A stretch of 64,000 nucleotides of DNA, from positions 1 through 64,000 of the forward strand of contig JALNZU010000011.1 of assembly GCA_023229245.1 (NCBI GenBank), written 5' to 3'. The stretch is from Bacteroidales bacterium. GTDB lineage: Bacteria; Bacteroidota; Bacteroidia; Bacteroidales; F082. Position numbers and translations under genes: made by a program. Positions within the stretch are counted from its first letter, which is position 1. Every line of letters starts with the position of its first letter. The notes below the pieces were generated by a model. It searched no databases and had not been told where the DNA came from. It saw nothing but the letters and a program-made list of their open reading frames with translations. Shown here one piece after another: positions 1 to 8,429 of the stretch.

Positions 1-934
1 CGAGGGCTGTTTTTAGGTTGTATGGAGGTCAATAAAAATGTTATAAAACCAAGTTCATTCTATTAACCTTCAGAAAATCCTTGATTTCAACTCCATACAA
101 CCGTAGCAAGCTTACTTAGATTTACGCATTTTTGTATTTGCGTGGAGGCCAATTCATTCATGCTTGATTTTTGATCCTTTTTATCAAGAAAAAGGATGAA
201 AAGAAAACGTAATATTATTTAGAGTTTTATGTACTTTCCCTTGCTGGTAAATACCAAAGATCAATGGGATGAACAATAGGCCTCCCCGCCCAACCCGGTA
301 GGGGTTTAATATTTTTCTGTGTTTTCAAATACAGCATTGAGAAATATGAAGGACTTACGGCTAGTGCAGCCCGATAAAACTTCATATTTCCTCCGGGTTG
401 GGTGCGCGAGCCCGCATGAATGGGGAGCAGCGCCTGCCTGAAAAGACAAAAATGCTTGTAAATCTTGTAAGGCAGCCCACGATTATGTCGAGGGCTGTTT
501 TTAGGTTGTATGGAGGTCAATAAAAATGTTATAAAACCAAGTTCATTCTATTAACCTTCAGAAAATCCTTGATTTCAACTCCATACAACCGTAGCAAGCT
601 TACTTAGATTTACGTATTTTTTTATTTGCGTGGAGGCCAATTCATTCATGCTTGATTTTTGATCCTTTTTATCAAGAAAAAGGATGGAAAGAAAACGTAA
701 TATTATTTAGAGTTTTATGTACTTTCCCTTGATGGAAAGTACCAAAGAACAATGGGATGAACAATAGGCCTCCACGCCTGATCCGGTAGGGGTTTAAAGT
801 TTTTCTGTGTTTTCAAATACAGCATTGAGAACTATGAAGGATTTACTGATAGTGTACATTTCATATTTCTTCCGGGTTGGGTGCGTGGGCCCACATGAAT
901 GGGGAGCAGCGCCTGCCTGAAAAGACAAAAATGG
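1..934. repeat. Two tandem copies of a ~450-base inverted-repeat-rich non-coding unit
   Basis: Copy 1 begins at base 1 and copy 2 at 489, a period of 488. They match closely by eye up to about 454 and 934, apart from a deletion of several bases in copy 2 near 845-860. Copy 1 has nested perfect inverted repeats: 16-27 with 91-102, 174-182 with 189-197, 289-298 with 393-402, and 341-351 with 380-390. Copy 2 also pairs 628-638 with 767-777 and has a palindrome at 885-894. The only long reading frame (227-520, minus) lies inside the repeat, has no family resemblance and is probably not a gene. The unit may continue to the left of the window. Function unknown; it could be a structured RNA, a non-autonomous mobile element or a decayed intergenic repeat. 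Confidence 0.85.
719..742. repeat. Perfect 9-bp hairpin in repeat copy 2
   Basis: The sequence GTACTTTCC, a six-base loop and GGAAAGTAC form a perfect stem. The matching site in copy 1 (231-254) has the same left arm but two changes in the right arm, so the stem is broken there. Copy 2 therefore keeps this stem better than copy 1. Confidence 0.7.
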
Positions 935-1067
935 CTGTTAGTGTCCATTCAATTAATAAAGCATATATACAACTTTCAACACTATAAGTACTATCTAAAC
1001 CTTATAGACGTATAAAAGTCTTTTCATTATGACAGAATACTAAAATGTAACACAGTTAGCCAATCTT

Positions 1068-3281
1068 CTATTCGATCAGCTTATTGCTGTAGGAGTTGAC
1101 AAACAGCATATTACCTATTTTATCGTAGCCTTCAAACATTTGTCTGCCCTCGTGTTTGATGTTTTCTTTATGGTAGCCTAAAATTGTCAGGCCGGCATCG
1201 GCAGAATACTGATTGATGATGGACTTGGCCGATACATCTTCTTCTTGCACGATGATCTCTATATTATGAGGGTTGATAGGTAAACGTCCCAGCATAAGCA
1301 GATTATTCAGTCGTTGACGAACTTCATCGACCTCATGCTGACGACATAGCTCAAATATTTTGATATTGCCACGTTTCCAGTCGGGATGGCCCAAAATAAT
1401 GAAACTCAATAATATCATCAGATTGGTATTATCTTCGTCGGTAGCTTTTATCCATACATGAATACCGTTTTTATAAATAAACGGACGACGACTGGCACCC
1501 ATGATACATACGTCGAAGTCACCGGCGTTCACCAATGAGAAGTTATCTACTATCTCATTCAACTCGTCAGGCTTTTCTTTGTCGTATTCAAAGATGAGCA
1601 TATTGTTGTCCATACCGGCTATGCCCGGGATCTGAATGGCCTGCGATACCGCAGCAGTATAAGAAGGCGAAACTATGGTATCAATATACACATAGTTGTT
1701 GCGCTCGATATTTTTCAATAGCTTCTCCAACTCTAACCTGGATTGCTCATTGGTGCCTCTTGAATAATATCCTTCGATGCGATGCAGGTACGTTCCAAAG
1801 CCGTATTTATATGCGATCCAGTTCAATAACTTAAATGCGTTGTCGCGGTCAAAACTGCTTTTTGAGATGCAGATAGCACTCGGACGCCATTCAGTATCAT
1901 TACGGCTCATCTGGTTTTGCTGTAGGTATATCTGCAAATTCCGGTTCACCTGAAAAATGGCATTGGCAAAGATAGATGCCAACCCTTTACGGTTTTTATG
2001 AAAGTAATTGATATACAGGTAAAGTACTGTCATCACTATGATAGCAAAAAACGAATAAAAGGCGTCTATTTTGAACATCACCCATACCGCAGTGATAAAC
2101 CCGATCAGCGAAAGTATCCAATGCGATTTAAAAGAAGGTCGGTAGGAGGGGGAGGAGCCAAAATGATGTAGGAAGGAGATCAAGCATAGAGAGCCATAGG
2201 TCACCATGAAAAACATTGAGATGATGCGTGCCACTGCATCCACATCACCTAATGCCACAAACACCAATGCTATTATACAGGTTAACAATGAGGCATTATA
2301 AGGTTCGCCATCTTGTTCTCTTGATTTTCCAAGCCATTGATTGATTTTCATCAGTGGAAACGACTGATCATTGGCCAAAGCCTGTAAAGTACGGGGGGCT
2401 ACCATGACAGAGCCTAAAGCAGATGAGATAGTAGAAGCTGCCAACCCTAAGGGTATCACAACTATACCGAGATGTGCTATCTTACCCATGATGAGTTGGT
2501 CGGCTAACAAATCTTCGGGTGAAGCAGATAAAGCTAATTTAAAAGCCACAAAAAAGTATATGACTAACCCAATTACGGTTGCTGCTATAGTACCTAAGGG
2601 AATAGATTTGGAAGGATCTTTCAAGTCGCCCGACAAGCCTACTCCGGCCGTCATACCCGTAAATGCCGGAAACATAATAGCAAAGACAATAAAAAAAGAT
2701 TCCATATTGCGCATCTCGGCATTGAACAACGAAAACCCTGATTCGGAAGCATATTCGGTTGATCCGGTAAAAAACAAGATCAGCGCAAGGGCTAAAACGA
2801 TGATCACCCCATATAGAGCCTTGACACCCAGATCTGCACCTTTTTTCAGTATCATCCAGGAAAGTCCAAGCATCACCGGAATACTGATTACCTGACGAGG
2901 TAAATAAATGCCATGCGAATTTTTTAAATAATCGAAAAGAAATGTAAATGCCTCGGTAAACGCGATCACATAAAAGGCAATACTGATCGCTTGTGAAAGA
3001 AATAAGGCAACCCCTATGGTTGCCCCTATATTCAATCCAAATGAGCGGGAGATGATAAAATACTCACCACCCCCTTCAACCCGTTTGTTGGTCGCAATCT
3101 CCGACAGCGCCAAAGCTGTAGGGATAGTTACTAAATGTCCTAAAAGAATAATAAGCGCTACACCCCAAAATCCAAGCGTACCTACCGCATAGCCAAACCT
3201 AAGAAAGAGGATGGCACCCAAAATAGTAGAGATAGCTGTGAAAAACACAGGAGCTGTACCAAACTTCTTAATATATTCCAT
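1068..3281 (-). CDS. SLC12/APC-type transporter (cation-chloride cotransporter-like amino acid permease family)
   Basis: This is a 737-residue inner-membrane carrier with about twelve hydrophobic segments in residues 10-425 and a soluble C-terminal part of about 300 residues. The N-terminal helix motif around residues 8-34 (GTAPVFF, ILFLRFGYAVG) and the cytoplasmic signature GLSGDLKDPSKSIP (215-228) are typical of the SLC12 branch of the APC superfamily. A second conserved stretch, MVAPRTLQALANDQSFP, lies at about 293-309. Eukaryotic SLC12 members couple Na+ and/or K+ to Cl-. Bacterial relatives are often labelled amino acid permeases, so the substrate is uncertain. The C-terminal half resembles the regulatory tail of that family. 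It appears to be a single-gene unit on the minus strand, next to the repeat pair. Confidence 0.8.
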   Translation of the reverse strand: MEYIKKFGTAPVFFTAISTILGAILFLRFGYAVGTLGFWGVALIILLGHLVTIPTALALSEIATNKRVEGGGEYFIISRSFGLNIGATIGVALFLSQAISIAFYVIAFTEAFTFLFDYLKNSHGIYLPRQVISIPVMLGLSWMILKKGADLGVKALYGVIIVLALALILFFTGSTEYASESGFSLFNAEMRNMESFFIVFAIMFPAFTGMTAGVGLSGDLKDPSKSIPLGTIAATVIGLVIYFFVAFKLALSASPEDLLADQLIMGKIAHLGIVVIPLGLAASTISSALGSVMVAPRTLQALANDQSFPLMKINQWLGKSREQDGEPYNASLLTCIIALVFVALGDVDAVARIISMFFMVTYGSLCLISFLHHFGSSPSYRPSFKSHWILSLIGFITAVWVMFKIDAFYSFFAIIVMTVLYLYINYFHKNRKGLASIFANAIFQVNRNLQIYLQQNQMSRNDTEWRPSAICISKSSFDRDNAFKLLNWIAYKYGFGTYLHRIEGYYSRGTNEQSRLELEKLLKNIERNNYVYIDTIVSPSYTAAVSQAIQIPGIAGMDNNMLIFEYDKEKPDELNEIVDNFSLVNAGDFDVCIMGASRRPFIYKNGIHVWIKATDEDNTNLMILLSFIILGHPDWKRGNIKIFELCRQHEVDEVRQRLNNLLMLGRLPINPHNIEIIVQEEDVSAKSIINQYSADAGLTILGYHKENIKHEGRQMFEGYDKIGNMLFVNSYSNKLIE

Positions 3282-3310
3282 AATGTATCAGGCTTTATAG
3301 GTATTGTGTA

Positions 3311-3318
3311 CAAATGTA
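3311..3318 (-). promoter_or_regulatory. Candidate -7 element for the SLC12-type transporter
   Basis: Read on the minus strand the site is TACATTTG, matching the Bacteroidota TAnnTTTG -7 element, about 30 bases upstream of the start codon. I see no TTG at the usual 18-20-base spacing, so support is partial. Confidence 0.4.
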
Positions 3319-3445
3319 ATTCATATTTTGAGGATTCATACGTCGGACAACAAAAAAAATATGTCACTTTTTCTAAAAAATAATGGCCTCAGATGATCAT
3401 TAAAAAGTAGAAAACTAATGTAATTGTGTGATATCCTGCTAAAAG

Positions 3446-3475
3446 AAAAAAGCCGCACATCCGGTGCAGCTTTTT
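3446..3475 (-). terminator. Rho-independent terminator after the acyl-CoA dehydrogenase gene
   Basis: An A-run/T-run-flanked hairpin (AAAAAGC ... GCAC loop GTGC ... GCTTTTT) lies just past the stop codon of the minus-strand acyl-CoA dehydrogenase gene. The A/T-run flanks would let it act on either strand. Confidence 0.65.
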
Positions 3476-3489
3476 ATTTCAGCTTATGT

Positions 3490-5274
3490 TTAAAAGCAGT
3501 ATCTGTTTTCTTCTATCAGCTTGTCTGCTATCCTTCGTCTGGCCTCTTTCGGATTGACAGGCTTAGATGCAACTAATTGATATAGTGCTTGTATAAGTCC
3601 TTTTTGCTGCTCCTCATCTGCAAAAGAAGCAATAGCTGCATATCCGGATGAATAGACCGTCATAGCTGTTTCGTGTGTCAACACATCCAGGATATCTCTA
3701 TAGACGAGTATATCTTCCTGACTGTTCATATGCTCAATTTTTTGTACTCGCAGCATAGTTGATTCGAGTGTATAAAGTTGCATGAGCATATCCGAAAGAT
3801 TCATCAGCACTTCTTCTTCTTCGGCCAATTTACGTCCGTATGCCTCTGATATGCCGGGTATGAGCATGAGGATAGCTTTTTTAAGGTTTTTGATAATTGC
3901 TTGTTTTTCTTCAAAATAGGGAATGCCTTCAACTGCTAAAGGCTGATCTTTAGTTTCGCAAGCTTCCCGTGCTTTTTCAAACAAGCTAAATTCATTTTTC
4001 ATTCCTTTTTTAAGTAGGGTATCCACAGCCAATAATCGGTTAATCTCGTTAGTTCCTTCAAATATCCTGTTGATACGCGAGTCGCGATAAGCTCTGTCAA
4101 CCGGGGTCTCTGATGAGAAGCCCATTCCTCCATATATCTGTACTGCCTCATCTACCACATAATCTAGGGCTTCCGAGCCAAACACCTTCAACAGTGCACA
4201 TTCTACAGCATACTCGGCCACGCCTTCTATAGCTGCTTTTCCGGCAGGACGACCCTCTGCCAACAGCCGGCCCATATTGTCCTGTATGTCTTTGCTGGCT
4301 CTGTAGATAGCTGATTCTGTAGCATAGGTAAGCACGACCTGCTGAGCCAGCTTATGCTTGATGGCACCAAACTCGGCTATTGCTTTGCCAAATTGTTTAC
4401 GCTCATTGGCATACTGCACCGAGTGCATAATAGTTCTCTTTGCTCCGCCAACTACCGTAGCACCAAGCTTTATACGTCCTAGGTGAAGAATATTCAGTGC
4501 GATGCGGAAGCCTTCACCTCGTTTGCCAAGTAGATTTTCAACCGGAACTTTTACATCATTATAAAATATTTGTCGGGTAGAAGAGCCTTTGATACCCATT
4601 TTCTTTTCTTCGGGATTCATTGTAACGCCTTCCCAATCACGTTCAACAATAAAAGCGCTGAGTACTCTGTCGTTATCTATCTTAGCAAAAACGGTTTGTA
4701 CATCGGCAAAGCCACCGTTGGTGATCCACATTTTTTGTCCGTTGAGTATGTAATGTTTTCCGTCATCACTCAATACAGCTCTTGTGCGTCCGCTGTTGGC
4801 ATCCGATCCGGCACCCGGCTCGGTAAGACAATAGGCTGCCATCAACTCACCTGAGGTCAGCTTTGGGATATATCTTGCTTTCTGATCGTCATTCCCATAA
4901 TATAATATAGGTAATGTGCCTATGCCTGTATGAGCCATGATAGCTACCGAATAGGAATATCCGGCACCTAAAGCCTCGTTGGCACGCATCACATTCAAGA
5001 ACGGCTGTTCAAAACCACCATACTGCTCTGGTATGGAAAGGCCCAACAGTCCTAAGTCGCCTGCCTTCTTCAACAAAGTGGCCATTAATCCGTCTTCCTG
5101 CTGATCAATACGATCGAGGTTGGGAAAAATTTCTGCCTCAAGAAAATCCTGACAGCTTTCTGCAATCATTCGGGCTTCTTCGCCAAATTCTTCGGGTATA
5201 AAAATATCTTGATATTCAACGGGTCTGATTAAAAATTCTCCGCCTTTGAGCATTGACTGAGTCTCCATATACAA
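3490..5274 (-). CDS. Acyl-CoA dehydrogenase, long form with C-terminal extension
   Basis: This FAD enzyme probably makes the alpha,beta double bond in acyl-CoA during fatty acid beta-oxidation. At 594 residues it is longer than the usual ~380-residue family members; the extra ~170 C-terminal residues recall very-long-chain (VLCAD-like) enzymes. Visible motifs are the first signature CLTEPGAGSDANSG (about 149-162), the second region QIYGGMGFSSETPVDRAYRDSR (379-400), and IFEGTNEINR, whose Glu406 is at the expected catalytic base position. Two in-frame ATGs lie two codons apart (5274 and 5268) and either could be the start. A terminator follows. No ETF or thiolase gene is nearby, so the pathway role rests on the family. 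Confidence 0.9.
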   Translation of the reverse strand: MYMETQSMLKGGEFLIRPVEYQDIFIPEEFGEEARMIAESCQDFLEAEIFPNLDRIDQQEDGLMATLLKKAGDLGLLGLSIPEQYGGFEQPFLNVMRANEALGAGYSYSVAIMAHTGIGTLPILYYGNDDQKARYIPKLTSGELMAAYCLTEPGAGSDANSGRTRAVLSDDGKHYILNGQKMWITNGGFADVQTVFAKIDNDRVLSAFIVERDWEGVTMNPEEKKMGIKGSSTRQIFYNDVKVPVENLLGKRGEGFRIALNILHLGRIKLGATVVGGAKRTIMHSVQYANERKQFGKAIAEFGAIKHKLAQQVVLTYATESAIYRASKDIQDNMGRLLAEGRPAGKAAIEGVAEYAVECALLKVFGSEALDYVVDEAVQIYGGMGFSSETPVDRAYRDSRINRIFEGTNEINRLLAVDTLLKKGMKNEFSLFEKAREACETKDQPLAVEGIPYFEEKQAIIKNLKKAILMLIPGISEAYGRKLAEEEEVLMNLSDMLMQLYTLESTMLRVQKIEHMNSQEDILVYRDILDVLTHETAMTVYSSGYAAIASFADEEQQKGLIQALYQLVASKPVNPKEARRRIADKLIEENRYCF

Positions 5275-5291
5275 CTATTTTAAAAACCGTA

Positions 5292-5299
5292 CAAACTTA
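5292..5299 (-). promoter_or_regulatory. Candidate -7 element for the acyl-CoA dehydrogenase gene
   Basis: The minus strand reads TAAGTTTG, an exact TAnnTTTG match, 18 bases before the first ATG. No clear TTG is seen at the -33 position. Confidence 0.45.
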
Positions 5300-5537
5300 G
5301 GATAATTCCTTCTAATTTGTATCCGAAACTGCGAGCAGAGGTCTTATTTAGAAACACTCAAAATTATATTGCCCAGCAGGATAGCTTGCAGCTAAATTTA
5401 GCCTGAACAAATAATTATCTAATGAGTAAGTTATTTTTTGTAAGCAATAAAAAGATGCTGGAAACAACCTAACTATCCCAATTCCCTAATAATTATGGGA
5501 TCAGGTTGATTAGTGGAGCTACGCATTTATCTGAGCA

Positions 5538-5569
5538 AAAAAGGGCAAACGTCAGACGTTTGCCCTTTT
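5538..5569 (-). terminator. Strong rho-independent terminator after clpC
   Basis: A perfect stem (AAAAGGGCAAACGT, short loop, ACGTTTGCCCTTTT) lies about 25 bases past the clpC stop codon. The interval 5275-5592 otherwise holds only the acyl-CoA dehydrogenase promoter region; I see no gene in it. Confidence 0.85.
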
Positions 5570-5592
5570 AGTGATCTGCATGATGTATTGAC

Positions 5593-8136
5593 TTAATCGT
5601 CAACAGCCACAGGCTTGTCCGGTTTCTTGATTTCAAGAGTAAGCTCTGACTTATCGTCATTGAGTCCTAAGGTTATCTTATCGCCTGTATTCAGTGTTGA
5701 TTTTATGATTTCTTCTGCCAACATATCTTCTACAAATTTTTGTATAGCCCGTTTGAGTGGTCTTGCACCGTATTGCTCATCCCAACCTTTTTCGGCTATG
5801 AAATCTTTCGCATCATCTGTCAGTTGAAGGTGATATCCAAGTTCGTTAATTCGATTGTATAAATGAGCTAATTCAATATCGATTATCTTGAAAATATCTT
5901 CTTTCTGCAACGATTCGAATATCACCACATCGTCTATTCGGTTTAAAAATTCGGGTGCAAACACTTTTCGAAGTGCGTTTTCTATCACACTTTGCGAGTA
6001 AGTGGCTTTGGCTGCTGTCTTGGCTGAGGTAGCAAATCCTACCCCTTGTCCAAAATCTTTCAACTGGCGTGACCCGATATTGGATGTCATAATAACAATG
6101 GTGTTTTTAAAGTCCACCTTACGTCCTAAGCTGTCGGTAAGCACGCCATCATCCAACACTTGTAACAGTATATGGAACACATCCGGATGAGCTTTTTCTA
6201 TCTCATCCAATAGAACGATCGAATACGGTTTTCTACGAACTTTTTCGGTCAGTTGTCCTCCTTCTTCATATCCGACATATCCCGGAGGCGCACCTACCAA
6301 TCTGGATACGGCAAACTTTTCCATATATTCGCTCATATCGATACGTACCAAAGCATCCTGAGTATCAAACATATACTGCGCCAATACTTTTGCTAAATAT
6401 GTTTTTCCAACTCCTGTAGGACCCAGGAATATAAAAGTTCCTATAGGTTTATTCGGGTCTTTGAGTCCGGCTCTGTTCCTTCGAATAGCTTTCACCACTT
6501 TATGGATTGCTTCGCTTTGGCCTATAACGGTTCCTTCCAACTCATCTTCCATCTTCAGTAGCCGGTCGCTTTCATTTTGTGCCACACGTTGCACCGGAAT
6601 TCCAGTCATCATCGCTACCACCTCTGCCACATGCTCTTCGGTAACAACTTCTCTTTGTACATCAGCCGATTCTTCCCATTTGTGTTTAGCCTTTTCTAAT
6701 TCTTCCATCAGCGTACGCTCTTTATCTCTAAACATAGCTGCTTCTTCAAATTTCTGTACTTGTATAGATTGATTTTTTTTCAATCGGGTTTCTTCAATCT
6801 GATTTTCAAACTGGATGATCTCCTTTGGAACATTGATATTGTTGATATGAACTCTGGCACCTGTTTCATCCAATGCGTCTATAGCTTTGTCGGGCAAGAA
6901 GCGATCCGACATATATCGGTCGGTAAGCTTCACACATGCTTCTATTGCGTCATCGGTATATTTCACTAAATGGTGATTCTCATATTTTTCCTTGATATTA
7001 TGCAGTATCTGCATGGTTTCATCCGGATTGGTAGGTTCTACCAACACTTTTTGAAACCTGCGTTCCAAAGCGCCGTCTTTTTCGATATGTTGGCGATATT
7101 CGTCTAAGGTAGTAGCACCAATACATTGCAGTTCGCCCCGGGCTAGCGCAGGTTTGAACATATTTGAAGCATCCAGGGAGCCAGTGGCATTTCCTGCACC
7201 TACTATATTATGTATTTCGTCTATAAATAAAATCACATCAGGATTTTTCTCTAACTCATTTAATACTGCCTTCATGCGTTCTTCAAACTGGCCTCTATAT
7301 TTTGTTCCGGCTACCAATGCTGCCAGATCAAGCATTACTATGCGTTTGTTGAACAATGCGCGCGAAACTTTTCGTTGTACTATTCGTAGTGCAAGGCCTT
7401 CGGCTATAGCTGATTTTCCTACACCCGGTTCTCCAATCAGTATAGGATTGTTTTTCTTTCTGCGACTAAGTATCTGGGCTACTCTTTCAAGCTCTTTCTC
7501 ACGTCCTACAACCGGATCAAGTCGGTCTTCCTCAGCTGCTTTGGTTAAATCGCGGCCAAAATTATCCAATACCGGTGTTTTCATCTTAGTTTCTCCTGTA
7601 GCACGTCTGGCGCCCGGCTGACTACCAGAGCGGGTTTCATCCTCTTCTGATGCTTGACCGGGAAATTCAGCCCTGGGCTTTTCTTTACCAGGCAACTCAT
7701 CCGAATACAGCTGATTTAGTTCAATCTTAAATGCATCAAGGTCAATACCTTTCTGATCTAAATTTTTTGTGATCATATTGCTCTTGTCACGCAAAATAGC
7801 CATTAACAAATGCTCGGTATGTATGACCTCACTGTTAAGGTCTTTTGCAACTATATAGGTGAACTTCAAAGCCCGCTCGGTTTGTTTCATAAGTGGAATA
7901 TTTGTCAGTCGACTGTCAGGCTGATCAGGACTTTTTATAGCGTCTTCAATTTCTTTCTTAAAAGAAGCTAAGTCAATTCCTAACATTTTAAGCACATGAA
8001 GTGCTTTGCCTTCACCGTTTCTGAGCATACCAAGAAATAAATGCTCTAAGCCTATGTAATTGTTACCCAGTCTAATAGCCTCTTCATGACTGTATGTTAA
8101 TATATCTCTCACTTGTGGTGAAAATTTGGCATCCAT
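5593..8136 (-). CDS. clpC: ClpC-type AAA+ unfoldase of the Clp protease
   Basis: This is an 847-residue class I Hsp100 ATPase that unfolds substrates and feeds them to ClpP in the cytoplasm. The domains run as follows: two Clp-N repeats (about 1-150); an Arg/Glu-rich linker; AAA1 with Walker A GEPGVGKS (235-242) and Walker B around 301-307; a middle segment with a UVR-like motif (about 462-482), typical of ClpC rather than ClpA or ClpB; and AAA2 with Walker A GPTGVGKT (572-579), LLDEIEKAHPDVF and the sensor TSNIGSR. VGF at 699-701 fits the ClpP-docking loop. A very acidic/Lys-rich tail ends the protein. It is followed by a strong terminator and stands divergently from gyrA, so it is probably monocistronic. 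No McsA/McsB adaptor genes are nearby. Confidence 0.95.
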   Translation of the reverse strand: MDAKFSPQVRDILTYSHEEAIRLGNNYIGLEHLFLGMLRNGEGKALHVLKMLGIDLASFKKEIEDAIKSPDQPDSRLTNIPLMKQTERALKFTYIVAKDLNSEVIHTEHLLMAILRDKSNMITKNLDQKGIDLDAFKIELNQLYSDELPGKEKPRAEFPGQASEEDETRSGSQPGARRATGETKMKTPVLDNFGRDLTKAAEEDRLDPVVGREKELERVAQILSRRKKNNPILIGEPGVGKSAIAEGLALRIVQRKVSRALFNKRIVMLDLAALVAGTKYRGQFEERMKAVLNELEKNPDVILFIDEIHNIVGAGNATGSLDASNMFKPALARGELQCIGATTLDEYRQHIEKDGALERRFQKVLVEPTNPDETMQILHNIKEKYENHHLVKYTDDAIEACVKLTDRYMSDRFLPDKAIDALDETGARVHINNINVPKEIIQFENQIEETRLKKNQSIQVQKFEEAAMFRDKERTLMEELEKAKHKWEESADVQREVVTEEHVAEVVAMMTGIPVQRVAQNESDRLLKMEDELEGTVIGQSEAIHKVVKAIRRNRAGLKDPNKPIGTFIFLGPTGVGKTYLAKVLAQYMFDTQDALVRIDMSEYMEKFAVSRLVGAPPGYVGYEEGGQLTEKVRRKPYSIVLLDEIEKAHPDVFHILLQVLDDGVLTDSLGRKVDFKNTIVIMTSNIGSRQLKDFGQGVGFATSAKTAAKATYSQSVIENALRKVFAPEFLNRIDDVVIFESLQKEDIFKIIDIELAHLYNRINELGYHLQLTDDAKDFIAEKGWDEQYGARPLKRAIQKFVEDMLAEEIIKSTLNTGDKITLGLNDDKSELTLEIKKPDKPVAVDD

Positions 8137-8208
8137 AGTTTATCGTTTAATTTAATTTTATTCCTGCTCGATGTGTTTCATTTGGTTTATACTTTGTGCA
8201 ATTCATGT

Positions 8209-8216
8209 CAAAAATA
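8209..8216 (-). promoter_or_regulatory. Candidate -7 element for clpC
   Basis: The minus strand reads TATTTTTG (TAnnTTTG) about 75 bases before the clpC start. A properly spaced TTG is not evident. Confidence 0.35.
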
Positions 8217-8360
8217 CTAACAAAAACAACTCCATTTTTTTTTAGCTGCCAAAATATCAACATCAGCATGTTCAAAACCTTAGGTTATTTATCATAAACA
8301 GCTGTATAAAAAGAAATAAAATTTCATGTAAAGTTCTTCATAAATAGCTCCTTCAAGTTT

Positions 8361-8390
8361 TTGATAGCTCAGATTAAATATCTACTTTTG
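8361..8390 (+). promoter_or_regulatory. gyrA promoter, Bacteroidota type
   Basis: TTG at 8361-8363, then 19 bases, then TACTTTTG at 8383-8390 gives an exact TTG-N19-TAnnTTTG promoter. The start codon follows 39 bases later. Confidence 0.75.
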
Positions 8391-8429
8391 CAGTCAATAA
8401 TCTATTCGATAGAAAGTATCTGTAATTAA

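Noticed and set aside
227..520. A 97-residue minus-strand reading frame in the repeat region
   Set aside because: It lies wholly inside the inverted-repeat unit, is not preserved as an equivalent frame in copy 2, and shows no family features.
2371..2895. A 174-residue plus-strand frame
   Set aside because: It is antisense to the well-supported SLC12-type transporter gene and has no start signal or family match.
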